Positions 26,516 through 35,086 of a DNA stretch of 64,000 bases are shown piece after piece; the stretch's first letter is position 1; every line of letters begins with the position of its first letter. The notes beneath the pieces were generated by a model. It saw nothing but the letters and a program-made list of their open reading frames with translations. It was not told the origin of the DNA and did no database searches. The position numbers and the translations under genes were made by a program. Origin of the DNA: Candidatus Tectimicrobiota bacterium (lineage in GTDB: Bacteria; Tectomicrobia; Entotheonellia; Entotheonellales; Entotheonellaceae); assembly GCA_026005175.1 (NCBI GenBank), contig BPKO01000009.1, positions 1 to 64,000 of the forward strand, given 5' to 3'.

Positions 26516-27523
26516 ATGAACAAGAGGGAGCGGGTGCAGGCTGCCCTGCGCGGTGAGGTGGTCGACCGCGTGCCGGTGAGCCTGTGGGGCCACTTCTACG
26601 ACCGCGAGCACAGCGCCGAAGAACTGGCCGCCAGCATGGTGGCCTGGCAGCGCACCTACGACTGGGACTTTCTCAAAGTCCAGGCCCGCGCCTCTTACCA
26701 CGGCGAGGTCTGGGGCGCGCGCTACGGGCGCTCTCCGGACGGCGTGAGCCCACCGCCTTGCCTGGAGCCGGTGCTGCGGCGGCCAGAAGACTGGCAAAAC
26801 ATCGACGTGAGGCCGCCCGACGAAGGCGTGCTGGGCGAACAGCTGGCGGCGCTGCGCCTTATTCGCCAGGCGCTACCCGCCGAGGTGCCGGTGATCCAGA
26901 CGGTGTTTGCGCCGCTGACGGTGGCCTACTACCTCTGCGGTCAAGACGAGGTGCGGCTGCGCCAGCTGCTTTTGGCCGACCGCCAGGCGGCCAAGCAGGG
27001 CTTGCACGCCATTGCCAAGACGTTTCAAGCCCACCTGCCGCTGTGCCTGGAAGCCGGTGCCGACGGCTTTTTCTACAGCCTGTCGCTTGGTCCCACGCGG
27101 GATTTTCTGTCCCCGGAGACGTACGCCGAACTCGTGCGCGACGCCGATTTGGCGGTATTGGCGGCCTTGCCCGCCGACGTGCCGCTGCTCATGCTCCACA
27201 TCTGCCGCGCCCCGATCGTCTTCGAACTGGTGCAGGACTACCCCGTGCACTGCTTTAACTGGTCGGTGCTGGCGGCCGGTAACCCGAGCTTGGTAGAAGT
27301 CCTGCGGCGCACCGACAAGGCGGTGGCTGGCGGCCTGCCGGAAAAGCAGGCCATGGTGGAGACCACGCCCGAAGCGCTGCGCGCCCGCGTGCGCGCTGTG
27401 GTGCAAGAAACCGGCGGCCGGCGGCTCCTGCTGGCAGGCGGCTGCTCGCAGTTCCTGCCGCGCGTGCCGCCAGCCCACTTCTGGGCGGTGAAGGAGGCCC
27501 TCAGCGAGCTGTCCGTGGCATAG
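26516..27523 (+). CDS. Uroporphyrinogen decarboxylase (URO-D) family protein
   Basis: A 335-residue TIM-barrel protein of the wider URO-D/MtbA family rather than HemE itself. It begins MNKRERVQAALRGEVVDRVPVS, the typical start of the family. It then has VIQTVFAPLTVAYYLCG, EAGADGFFYSLSLG, MLHICRAPIVFELVQDYPVHCFNW and LLAGGCSQFLPRVP. Members bind tetrapyrroles or act as methyltransferases for corrinoid or coenzyme M systems. The C-terminal zinc-ligand cysteine of methyltransferase members may be the one in GGCS. It is 12 bases upstream of a radical SAM gene with a strong ribosome site, so the two are co-expressed. Confidence 0.75.
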   Translation: MNKRERVQAALRGEVVDRVPVSLWGHFYDREHSAEELAASMVAWQRTYDWDFLKVQARASYHGEVWGARYGRSPDGVSPPPCLEPVLRRPEDWQNIDVRPPDEGVLGEQLAALRLIRQALPAEVPVIQTVFAPLTVAYYLCGQDEVRLRQLLLADRQAAKQGLHAIAKTFQAHLPLCLEAGADGFFYSLSLGPTRDFLSPETYAELVRDADLAVLAALPADVPLLMLHICRAPIVFELVQDYPVHCFNWSVLAAGNPSLVEVLRRTDKAVAGGLPEKQAMVETTPEALRARVRAVVQETGGRRLLLAGGCSQFLPRVPPAHFWAVKEALSELSVA

Positions 27524-27535
27524 AGGAGGTGGTAA

Positions 27536-28492
27536 ATGGTCACCGCGACTTCGCGCAAGACGATCCCCGGCTATGTGCTGCTCTACGAGTCGGGCGAGCT
27601 CGAGCGGCGGGTCGAAGAAGCGCTGGCCAGCTTGGCGCACTGCCGCGTTTGCCCCTGGAACTGCGAGGTCAACCGCCTGCGGGACGAAAAGAAAGTCTGC
27701 CGCACCGGGCGCTACGCGCGGGTAGCCAGCTATTTCCCTCACTTTGGCGAGGAGGACTGCCTGCGCGGCTGGCGCGGCAGCGGCACGATTTTCTTCGCCT
27801 GGTGCAACCTGCGCTGCGTCTTTTGCCAGAACTACGACATCAGCCAGCAGGAAGCAGGCGTGGAGGTGCGTCCCGAACAGCTGGCGGCCATGATGCTGGA
27901 GCTGCAGGCCATGGGCTGCCACAACATCAACTGGGTAACCCCCGAACACGTGGTGCCGCAGATCCTCGAAGCCCTGCCCTACGCCATCCGCGGCGGGCTG
28001 CGGCTGCCCATCGTTTACAACACGAGCGCCTTTGACTCGCTCGAGAGCCTGCGGCTGCTCGAGGGCATTGTGGACATCTACATGCCCGACTTCAAGTACT
28101 GGAGCGTCGAGAAAGCAAAGCGCTACCTCAAGTCGCCAGCCTATCCCGCGGCGGCCCGCGCCGCCATCAAGGAGATGCATCGCCAGGTGGGCGACCTCAC
28201 CTTTGACGAGCACGGGCTGGCGCGGCGCGGCCTGCTGGTGCGCCACCTGGTCATGCCCGACGCCCTGGACGAGACGCGGGCCATCATGCACTTTCTGGCC
28301 ACAGAGATCTCGCCCGACACTTACGTAAACCTCATGGGCCAGTACTATCCGGCCGGGAAAGTGGCGCAGGGGAAGTACCCCGAGCTGCGCCGCCTCATCA
28401 CCCCTCAGGAGATGGCTGCGGCGTTTCAGGTGGCCCGCGAAGCGGGGCTGCACCGCTTTGACCGCCGCTGGCGGCGTCCTGTGCGGTGGTGA
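27536..28492 (+). CDS. Radical SAM protein, PflX/COG1313 type
   Basis: A 318-residue radical SAM protein. The cluster motif is CNLRCVFC (CxxxCxxC) in IFFAWCNLRCVFCQNYDISQ. Before it lies the family-specific cysteine region HCRVCPWNCEVNRL with a later VCRTG. After it come the TIM-barrel strands HNINWVTPEHVVPQILEA and DIYMPDFKYW. COG1313 (PflX) resembles pyruvate formate-lyase activases, but its substrate is unknown, and no glycyl radical enzyme is seen here. AGGAGGTGG upstream of the ATG is one of the strongest ribosome sites in the window. It follows the URO-D family gene by 12 bases. Confidence 0.82.
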   Translation: MVTATSRKTIPGYVLLYESGELERRVEEALASLAHCRVCPWNCEVNRLRDEKKVCRTGRYARVASYFPHFGEEDCLRGWRGSGTIFFAWCNLRCVFCQNYDISQQEAGVEVRPEQLAAMMLELQAMGCHNINWVTPEHVVPQILEALPYAIRGGLRLPIVYNTSAFDSLESLRLLEGIVDIYMPDFKYWSVEKAKRYLKSPAYPAAARAAIKEMHRQVGDLTFDEHGLARRGLLVRHLVMPDALDETRAIMHFLATEISPDTYVNLMGQYYPAGKVAQGKYPELRRLITPQEMAAAFQVAREAGLHRFDRRWRRPVRW

Positions 28493-28501
28493 AAAAGGGC
28501 G

Positions 28502-28876
28502 CTAGGTCTGCACCGGCACCAGTTCCCGCACGGCTTGCAGGAGCTCGCGCAGCCCGAAAGGCTTTTGCAGCGTGCGGTGCGCCCCTAGCTTGGCAGCAAT
28601 GTCGAGGAAGTTGAGGTTGCCGGTGCGCCCACCCCCCGAGATGGCGATGATTTTCACGTCCGGATACTCGCGGCGCAGGGCGCGGATGATCTCGAGCCCC
28701 TCTTTTTCCGGCATAAGGATGTCGGTGATGATTAGCGGCACCGGCGCCTGGCGGTATCGCCAGAGCCCCTCGCGTCCGTTGCGCGCTTCCTCCACCTCGT
28801 AGCCGGCCCGCTCCAGGGCCTGGCGCAGCATTCCGCGCATTTGGTCTTCGTCGTCGATGACGAGAATGCGCGTCAT
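28502..28876 (-). CDS. Single-domain response regulator (CheY-like)
   Basis: A 124-residue receiver domain with no output domain. The acidic pair is VIDDEDQM, the phosphorylated aspartate lies in LIITDILMPEKEG, the Ser/Thr switch is in IIAISGGG and the conserved lysine in LQKPFGLRELL. It would relay phosphate from a histidine kinase or bind a target protein directly. AGGAG precedes ATG 28876 by eight bases. It is convergent with the radical SAM gene (nine bases between) and has no kinase next to it. A stand-alone kinase dimerisation-like protein is encoded 22 kb away at 50929. Confidence 0.9.
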   Translation of the reverse strand: MTRILVIDDEDQMRGMLRQALERAGYEVEEARNGREGLWRYRQAPVPLIITDILMPEKEGLEIIRALRREYPDVKIIAISGGGRTGNLNFLDIAAKLGAHRTLQKPFGLRELLQAVRELVPVQT

Positions 28877-29041
28877 CGTTTGACTCCTTTATCCAGCTTC
28901 CACTTTGCCTTTCGCTGCAGCCCCAGGCAATGGCGGCTCTTGACCCGCGTCTCCTGAAGCAGCGAGGCGCCGCTGCCCACCGATTCCTTATCGGCACGGC
29001 GGCCAAGAAGATTGAGCCCGGGCCGCCACGCCGCCCTCCTG

Positions 29042-29070
29042 TTGCGCCAGCCGCCCCGGCGGAGTAGAAT
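29042..29070 (+). promoter_or_regulatory. Possible promoter for the glutaryl-CoA dehydrogenase gene
   Basis: TTGCGC (29042-29047) and TAGAAT (29065-29070, five of six matches) are 17 bases apart and end about 62 bases before the ATG at 29132. They lie in the 255-base gap between divergent genes, which otherwise shows no coding sequence I can support. Confidence 0.35.
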
Positions 29071-29131
29071 CGCCCCTGACAGGTTCCGTCCGGTGGACTG
29101 TGCCTTTGCCTTTAGACAAGCGAGAGTGCCC

Positions 29132-30307
29132 ATGGACGTGGTGACCCTCGAACGCCTCATCGATCTTGACGCCGTCCTCTCTGAGGACGAAATCCTCACC
29201 CGCAACACGGTACGCCAGTTCGTTGCCGAGAAGTACCTGCCCATTATCGCCGAGCACTTCGAGCGGCACACCTTCCCCGAGCACGTCATTCCCGAGCTGG
29301 CCGCCATGGGACTGCTGGGTGCCAGCATCAAGGGCTATGGCTGTGCCGGAGTCAACGCGGTGACCTACGGGCTGATTTTGCAAGAGCTCGAGTACGGCGA
29401 CAGCGGCCTGCGCAGCTTCGTCTCGGTGCAGGGCTCGCTGGCCATGTACGCCATTTACCGCTTTGGCTCAGAGGAGCAAAAGCAGTACTGGCTTCCGCGC
29501 ATGGCACGGGGCGAGGTCATCGGCTGCTTTGGCCTCACCGAGCCCGACTTTGGCTCCGATCCGGCCTCCATGCGCACCATGGCGCACAAAGACGGCGACG
29601 CTTACGTGCTCAATGGCTCTAAGATGTGGATCACCAACGCGCCGATTTGCCACCTGGCGGTGGTGTGGGCCAAGCTGGAAGAAGACCATCCCAAAGCCAT
29701 CCGTGGCTTTCTTGTCGAGCGCGGCACCCCGGGGTTCGAGACGCCGACCATCGAGCGCAAGATGTCGCTGCGCGCCTCGCCCACCGGCGAAATCGTGCTC
29801 TCTAACTGCCGCATTCCCAAGGAGAACCTCCTGCCAGGCTCGCGCGGGCTGAGCTCGCCGCTGGCCTGCCTCAACCAGGCGCGCCTGGGCATTGCCTGGG
29901 GGGCAATTGGCGCGGCCCGCGCCTGTTTCGATTCGGCCCTGGCTTACAGCCGGCAGCGCATCCAGTTTGGCGTGCCGATTGCCAGCAAGCAGCTCATCCA
30001 GGCGCAGCTGGTGGACATGGCCCTGGGCATTGCCAGCGCCCAGCTCATGAACTATCACTTTTCGCGCCTCAAGGACCAGGACCGCCTGACCCCCTATCAA
30101 GTGAGCATGGCCAAGAAGCACAGTGTGCGTGTTGCCCTGCAGGTGGCGCGCATGGCCCGCGCCATTCACGGGGCCAGTGGCATCTCGCTGGAGTTTCCCC
30201 CCATCCGGCACATGCTCAACCTGGAGTCGGTCTACACGTACGAGGGCACCGACGAGATCCATTCGCTCATCATCGGCCGCGGCCTCACCGGCTTTGACGC
30301 CTTTTAG
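29132..30307 (+). CDS. gcdH: Glutaryl-CoA dehydrogenase-like acyl-CoA dehydrogenase
   Basis: A 391-residue flavoprotein of the acyl-CoA dehydrogenase family, closest to glutaryl-CoA dehydrogenase, which oxidises and decarboxylates glutaryl-CoA to crotonyl-CoA in lysine/tryptophan and aromatic breakdown. Group-specific stretches are ELEYGDSGLRSFVSVQGSLA, EEQKQYWLPRMARGEVIGCF and GLTEPDFGSDP. The catalytic glutamate lies in VYTYEGTDEIHSLIIGRG. The ATG at 29132 follows GAGAG. Its electrons would pass to ETF, which is not in the window. Assignment to glutaryl-CoA rather than another short acyl-CoA is by sequence pattern only. Confidence 0.8.
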   Translation: MDVVTLERLIDLDAVLSEDEILTRNTVRQFVAEKYLPIIAEHFERHTFPEHVIPELAAMGLLGASIKGYGCAGVNAVTYGLILQELEYGDSGLRSFVSVQGSLAMYAIYRFGSEEQKQYWLPRMARGEVIGCFGLTEPDFGSDPASMRTMAHKDGDAYVLNGSKMWITNAPICHLAVVWAKLEEDHPKAIRGFLVERGTPGFETPTIERKMSLRASPTGEIVLSNCRIPKENLLPGSRGLSSPLACLNQARLGIAWGAIGAARACFDSALAYSRQRIQFGVPIASKQLIQAQLVDMALGIASAQLMNYHFSRLKDQDRLTPYQVSMAKKHSVRVALQVARMARAIHGASGISLEFPPIRHMLNLESVYTYEGTDEIHSLIIGRGLTGFDAF

Positions 30308-30309
30308 CC

Positions 30310-31479
30310 CTAACGCGAGAGCTGACTGGCTTCGGCAACGCCCTCTGCCGCCGCCACGGCGGCGGGCAAGCGCCGCGGGGGTGGCCGCAGGCCGGCCGTC
30401 CAGGCAGGGCCAAAGCGAATGGCGACGGCTCCCAGGGGGATCGTGATGAGCACCAGAAGCACGGCGACTTGGGAAATGAGGCCCTGGGCCTCACGCAAAG
30501 CCAGGGCCCCCAGGACGAGGTTGAACTCGCCGCGCGGAATCAAGTAGAGGGCGGTGAGGAGGCGCCGGCGCAGGCCCAGGGCCGCCGCAGCACCGGCCAG
30601 ATAGTCAAGGGGAAGCTTGCCCACGAGGGCGGCCAGGGCCAGCCAGACGGCGGTGGCCTGCAGGTCCGCCAGCAGGGCGAGGGCGCCAACGCCCACGGTG
30701 AGGAAGAAGAAAGCCACGGCAAGGTCGCGCACCGGGGTAAAGAGGCCAAGGATGCGCTCGCGCAGGCCCATCCCCGCGGCAATCACGCCGGCCAGGAAAG
30801 CGCCGATGCCTTCCGAAGCGCCCACCGCGTGAAAGAGCATTGCCGTCCCCGCCGTAAACGCCGCGCCTAACAGCAGCATGGGCTCGTCGGGGAGCGCTTC
30901 CATGGCCGCAGCCAGGCGCGGCGAAAAGTAGTGGGCGGCCAGAAGGTAAGCGCCCACCAGTCCCACACTCGCCAGCAGGGCCAAGGGCCCGCCGCGGCTG
31001 CCCACCAGGGCAAGCAGCACGGCGATCACCAGGTCTTCGAAGACCAGCACGCCCAGCACCACTTCGCTTTCGGGTTCGGCGGCGCGCCGCAAATCGATGA
31101 TGAGCTTGGCAATCACCGCGCTGGAGCTCACGTAGAGGACGCCAGCCAGCATCACCGCGGCCTTGAAGTCGAGCCCAAGCAGCAGGCCTGCCGCCAGGCC
31201 CGGCAGCAGGCCCAGGGCGTCCCACCCCCCGGCGCGCAGCACCCGGCCGGAAAGCGCAGCAAGCCGGTCCGGCCCGAACTCCAGCCCCACCGAAAAAAGC
31301 AGGAGCAACAGGCCCAGAGAAGGCAAGGGCTCGAGCGAGGCCACGTCGAGCCGCGTGCCTACCCCTAGGCCCACCAGCAAGTACGCCGGCAGGGCCGGAA
31401 AGCGGCAGCGGTGCACCACCACTGCGGCGGCGGCGAGCAAGGCGGCGGCAAAGGCAAAGTCAAGGACCGAAGGATGCAT
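30310..31479 (-). CDS. khtU: K+/H+ antiporter, CPA2 family (KhtU/KefB-like)
   Basis: A 389-residue monovalent cation:proton antiporter of the CPA2 family with about twelve helices and no C-terminal RCK domain. Signature stretches are LLLLFSVGLEFGPDRLA, VLYVSSSAVIAKLIIDL, GVLVFEDLVIAVLLAL (acidic residues in helix 5) and LIPRGEFNLVLGALA. It lies 15 bases downstream of a KhtT-type regulatory gene, the same pairing as Bacillus khtTU, where the pair exports K+ in exchange for protons under alkaline or c-di-AMP control. Downstream it abuts the convergent gcdH gene. Confidence 0.85.
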   Translation of the reverse strand: MHPSVLDFAFAAALLAAAAVVVHRCRFPALPAYLLVGLGVGTRLDVASLEPLPSLGLLLLLFSVGLEFGPDRLAALSGRVLRAGGWDALGLLPGLAAGLLLGLDFKAAVMLAGVLYVSSSAVIAKLIIDLRRAAEPESEVVLGVLVFEDLVIAVLLALVGSRGGPLALLASVGLVGAYLLAAHYFSPRLAAAMEALPDEPMLLLGAAFTAGTAMLFHAVGASEGIGAFLAGVIAAGMGLRERILGLFTPVRDLAVAFFFLTVGVGALALLADLQATAVWLALAALVGKLPLDYLAGAAAALGLRRRLLTALYLIPRGEFNLVLGALALREAQGLISQVAVLLVLITIPLGAVAIRFGPAWTAGLRPPPRRLPAAVAAAEGVAEASQLSR

Positions 31480-31494
31480 GGCGTGCCCCGGCCC

Positions 31495-31989
31495 TCAGTG
31501 GGACAGCTCGTGCTTGAGGGCGTTGACTCCCTGGCGCGACCCGGCCAGAATTAGCGTGTCGCCCACTTCGATGCGGCTCTCTGGCGGCGGGTTGGGGACC
31601 AGGGCCTGGCCGGCCCGCAAAATGGCGAGGATGTGCGCCTGGGGGGCGTGCAGCTGCGCCTCTTCCTGGCACTCCCCTACGGTGCGGCTGACGCAGCGGT
31701 CGCCCGGCTCGACTTTCATCCATTCGATGGTGTGCTCGGCCAAGCGGGCAGTCACGTCGCCGGTGGCTTCGGGGTGAAAGAGCACGCCGGAGAGGATGGC
31801 CCCGATTTCCCGCGCCTCCTCGTCCGTCAGGTCGAGGGCAGCGGTGGGTTCGTCGCCTTCGCCGGCCTCGAAGTACTGCAGCTCGCGCTTGCCAGAGCTG
31901 TGGACGACGATGACCAGCCGGTCGCCGGAGCGCGTGGTGATCGTGTACTTGCGCCCCACACCGGGAAGAACCACTTCTTCAACTTTCAT
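31495..31989 (-). CDS. khtT: Antiporter regulatory subunit, KhtT-like (RCK_C domain)
   Basis: A 164-residue cytoplasmic protein. The N-terminal half is KVEEVVLPGVGRKYTITTRSGD, then VVHSSGKRELQYF, the conserved KhtT N-domain. The C-terminal half is a TrkA-C/RCK_C fold: HAPQAHILAILRAG, VPNPPPESRIEVGDTLILAG. In Bacillus KhtT binds the antiporter KhtU and, through RCK_C, nucleotide signals such as c-di-AMP, which set antiporter activity. The start codon overlaps the galT stop (ATGA), and khtU follows after 15 bases, so the three genes are one operon. Confidence 0.85.
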   Translation of the reverse strand: MKVEEVVLPGVGRKYTITTRSGDRLVIVVHSSGKRELQYFEAGEGDEPTAALDLTDEEAREIGAILSGVLFHPEATGDVTARLAEHTIEWMKVEPGDRCVSRTVGECQEEAQLHAPQAHILAILRAGQALVPNPPPESRIEVGDTLILAGSRQGVNALKHELSH

Positions 31990-33014
31990 GCCCTTGCTTC
32001 CTCGTTGTCTGCCGACTGGCCGTGCTGCCGCACCAGCGCTGCTGCCTCCTCTGGCGGCACTGGGTTGATGGCCGCGCCGCTGCCCAGCTCAAACCCCGCC
32101 AGTGGCACCAGCCGCGGCAGCAGCCGCAGGTGCCAGTGGTAGGCAGCCTCGGCGTGGGGAGTAAAGGCCGCATACAAAACCAAATTATAGTCAGGATCGT
32201 GCAGGGCGTGGGCCAGCAGCCGCACCAGGCGCCGCACGGCACGGGCGCAGGCACCAAGGGCGGCATCGGCCAGCTGGCCAAAGTCGGCCTGGTGCTGCCG
32301 CGGTACCAGCCAGGCTTCAAACGGCATACTGGAAGCAAAGGGGTGGTAGGCCACGTAGTCGGCATCGGCAAACAGCAGCCGCACCCCGGCTGCCTCTTCT
32401 GCCCGCAGCAAATCGCACAGCAGGCAGCGCCGGTGGCGCCGGAAGTAGCGCTGGGCTCGCGCCCGCTGCTGTGCGACCGCGGTGGGGACCAGGGGCAGGG
32501 CGAGAAGCTGGGTGTGCGGGTGAGCGAGGGAAGCCCCGGCGCTGGCGCCGTGGTTTTTGAACAGCACGATGTGCCTGATCCGGCCATCGCCTTGCAGGGC
32601 ACGGTAGCGGTCGCGCCAGACGCGCACCAGCCGCGCTAGCTGGTCCACCGCCAGGCAGTGCAGGAAGCCGTTGTGGGCCGGGGTGTCAACGATCACCTCG
32701 TGGTGGCCCACCCCAGGCAGGGAAGGAAAAAGGGGATGGGCGCTTGCTGCCGGCGGGGCGCTCGGACACAAGGCGGCAAACTTGTTGGGAAAGACCCGCA
32801 CTGCCCAGCGCTGCGGCGCCTCGGGGTCCGGGACGACGCTGAGCGACGGCGGGGTCTGCGCCTCGTTGCCCGGGCAAAAGGCGCAGGTGGCCACGTGCGC
32901 TTCTTGCTCGCGCGGTGCCCGGGACGGAGTCACTTCATGCGGGCGCTGCGCCCGCTGCGGGGCAATGATTACCCAGGTGCCACTGAGGGGGTCCTGTCGC
33001 AGTTGCGTGGCCAT
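31986..33014 (-). CDS. galT: Galactose-1-phosphate uridylyltransferase-like HIT-superfamily enzyme
   Basis: A 342-residue protein of the GalT family. The N-terminal part has RQDPLSGTWVIIAPQRAQRP, and the zinc pair CAFCPGNE. Next are VRVFPNKFAAL and HHEVIVDTPAH, and the active-site HxH-x-Q motif is SLAHPHTQLLALPLVP, whose second histidine would be uridylylated. The C-terminal half has MPFEAWLVPRQHQADF and YHWHLRLLPRL with the last metal ligands. It would swap UMP between UDP-glucose and galactose 1-phosphate, though some relatives use other sugar nucleotides. The start has no clear ribosome site. It leads an operon with khtT and khtU. Confidence 0.85.
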   Translation of the reverse strand: MATQLRQDPLSGTWVIIAPQRAQRPHEVTPSRAPREQEAHVATCAFCPGNEAQTPPSLSVVPDPEAPQRWAVRVFPNKFAALCPSAPPAASAHPLFPSLPGVGHHEVIVDTPAHNGFLHCLAVDQLARLVRVWRDRYRALQGDGRIRHIVLFKNHGASAGASLAHPHTQLLALPLVPTAVAQQRARAQRYFRRHRRCLLCDLLRAEEAAGVRLLFADADYVAYHPFASSMPFEAWLVPRQHQADFGQLADAALGACARAVRRLVRLLAHALHDPDYNLVLYAAFTPHAEAAYHWHLRLLPRLVPLAGFELGSGAAINPVPPEEAAALVRQHGQSADNEEARA

Positions 33015-33060
33015 CGTCGTGCATACGGGAAACGGCCTGCCTTGCCGCCAACAGTAAGCC

Positions 33061-33089
33061 ACTATACCACGGCCACCCGTGCACGCCAA
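33061..33089 (-). promoter_or_regulatory. Promoter for galT-khtT-khtU
   Basis: On the minus strand TTGGCG (33084-33089) and TATAGT (33061-33066, five of six matches) are separated by exactly 17 bases and lie 47 bases before the galT ATG, in the 179-base divergent gap. Confidence 0.5.
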
Positions 33090-33115
33090 CCCGCACGCGA
33101 GCGCCGCCAAGACGC

Positions 33116-33144
33116 TTGCTCGACGGTGGATGGCGTGGCATACT
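33116..33144 (+). promoter_or_regulatory. Possible promoter for pepF
   Basis: TTGCTC (33116-33121) and CATACT (33139-33144, four of six matches) are 17 bases apart, about 50 bases before the GTG start at 33194. It is back to back with the galT promoter. Confidence 0.35.
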
Positions 33145-33193
33145 CAACACAACCGCACGATAGCGAAAACCCGTAGGTGGCTGGAGAATCACC

Positions 33194-35068
33194 GTGCGCG
33201 ACAGCCTTGGTGCGTGGCGCTGTTTGCGGCGTGTCTGGGACGAAGCCGCCGAAGCAGGGACGCCTGCGGCCTCGTTGCCCGAGCGCCACCAGCTCGCCCC
33301 GCAGGATACCTGGGCCTTGGAAGCCCTCTACGCCACGGAGGCGGCCTGGGAAGAAGAGGCCAGGCGCCTGCAAGCGCAGCTGCCTGAGCTCGAGCGCTAC
33401 CGGGGTCGCCTGGCGGAAGCGGCAGAGACGCTTTACGCCTGCTTGCAGCTCCGCGACCGCCTCTTGCAAACGTACGAGCGGCTGGCCACCTATGCCCACT
33501 TGCGCCGCGACGAAGACACGCGGCGCCCGGAGGGCCAGGCCCTGGCCGCGCGTGCCGACCGGCTGGGCACCGAAGTAAAACGGGCCATGGCCTTTATCGA
33601 GCCGGAGCTGCTCGCCATGTCGCCGGAGACCCTCGCCGGGTTTTTGCACGACTACCCGCCCCTGGCCCTTTACCGCTTCCACATCGACGACGTCATCCGC
33701 CGCCGCCCCCACACCCTGTCGCCTGCCGAAGAAGAGCTGCTGGCGCGCACCAGCGACTTGGCCCAGGTCCCTTACCTTGCGTTTTCCATGCTCAACAACG
33801 CCGATCTCACCTTCCCGCGCATCGCCGACGAGCAGGGACGCGAAGTCGAGGTCACCAAAGGGCGGTACTACCGGTTGCTGGAGTCGCCCGACCGCCGCGT
33901 GCGGCACGACGCCTTTCACGCGTTCTTTTCGACGTACGAGCGCTACAAAAACACCTGGGCGGCCATGCTGCAGGGCGCCATCCACCGCGATGTTTTCTAC
34001 GCCCGGGTGCGCAAGTACCCCAGTGCCTTGGCCCGTGCGCTCGACGCCGACAACATCCCTGTGGCGGTGTTCACGACGCTCCTCGAGACGGTCAACGCGC
34101 ACTTGGCGCCGCTGCACCGCTACGTGCGGCTGCGGCAGCGGTGCTTGCAGCTCGACGCCGTCCACCCCTATGACCTGGCCTGTCCGCTGGGGCCGCAGGT
34201 CCAGCCCACTTTTACTTACGCCGAAGCGCGGCGTCTGGTGCGCGAGGCCATGCAGCCCCTGGGCCCGGAGTACACGGCGGTGCTGGCGCGGGCGCTGGAC
34301 GAGCGCTGGATCGACGTCTACGAAACTGCCGGCAAGCGCGCTGGCGCCTATTCTACCGGTGCTTACGGGGTGCATCCGTTTATCCTTATGAACTTCAACG
34401 GCACCCTGCGCGACGTCTTTACCCTGGCCCACGAGCTGGGCCACGCCCTGCACACGTACTTCACGAACCAGAGCCAGCCGTTTGTCTACAGTGACTACCC
34501 CATCTTCGTTGCCGAGGTGGCATCGACGACGTCCGAAGCCCTGCTCATGCACCACCTGCTGGCCACCACCCGTGAGACGGCGCGGCGCCTGGTGCTGCTT
34601 CAGTATGCCCTCGAGCAGTTCCGCACCACGTTTTACAACCAAGTGCTGTTTGCCGACTTCGAGTGGCAGGTTCACCAGCAGGTAGAAGCCGGCGGGGCGC
34701 TTACCCACGCCTGGCTGGGCGAGCGCTTTGCCGAGCTCTTCCAGAAGTACTACGGCGAGGCGCTGGTGCAGGACGCCGTGCACCGCGTGGGCTGGGCGCG
34801 CATTCCGCACTTCTACTACAACTTCTACGTGTACCAGTACGCCACGGGGTTTGCCGCCGCCACGGCGCTGGCGCAGCAGATCCTTGAGGAAGGCGAACCC
34901 GCGGTGGCCCGCTACCTGGCGTTTCTCCGCGGCGGCCGGGCCAAGTACCCGCTCGAGCTGCTGCGAGAGGCCGGCGTGGACATGACCCAGCCAGAGCCGC
35001 TCCTTCGTACCATCCGTCGCTTTGCGGCTCTGGTAGACGAGCTGGCGGCGCTGCTGGCGCCGCCCTGA
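33194..35068 (+). CDS. pepF: M3 family oligoendopeptidase F
   Basis: A 624-residue cytoplasmic zinc metallopeptidase that cleaves short peptides. The zinc motif is TLAHELGHALHTYF (HExxH near residues 413-417), and the third ligand lies in the conserved FVAEVASTTSEALL. The earlier AYSTGAYGVHPFILMNFNGT and the late HFYYNFYVYQYATG are strongly typical of PepF rather than thimet oligopeptidase. The start is GTG 33194 with GGAGA upstream. Alcohol dehydrogenase follows after 18 bases. Confidence 0.92.
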   Translation: MRDSLGAWRCLRRVWDEAAEAGTPAASLPERHQLAPQDTWALEALYATEAAWEEEARRLQAQLPELERYRGRLAEAAETLYACLQLRDRLLQTYERLATYAHLRRDEDTRRPEGQALAARADRLGTEVKRAMAFIEPELLAMSPETLAGFLHDYPPLALYRFHIDDVIRRRPHTLSPAEEELLARTSDLAQVPYLAFSMLNNADLTFPRIADEQGREVEVTKGRYYRLLESPDRRVRHDAFHAFFSTYERYKNTWAAMLQGAIHRDVFYARVRKYPSALARALDADNIPVAVFTTLLETVNAHLAPLHRYVRLRQRCLQLDAVHPYDLACPLGPQVQPTFTYAEARRLVREAMQPLGPEYTAVLARALDERWIDVYETAGKRAGAYSTGAYGVHPFILMNFNGTLRDVFTLAHELGHALHTYFTNQSQPFVYSDYPIFVAEVASTTSEALLMHHLLATTRETARRLVLLQYALEQFRTTFYNQVLFADFEWQVHQQVEAGGALTHAWLGERFAELFQKYYGEALVQDAVHRVGWARIPHFYYNFYVYQYATGFAAATALAQQILEEGEPAVARYLAFLRGGRAKYPLELLREAGVDMTQPEPLLRTIRRFAALVDELAALLAPP

Positions 35069-35086
35069 GACAGGGAGGAACGAGCC

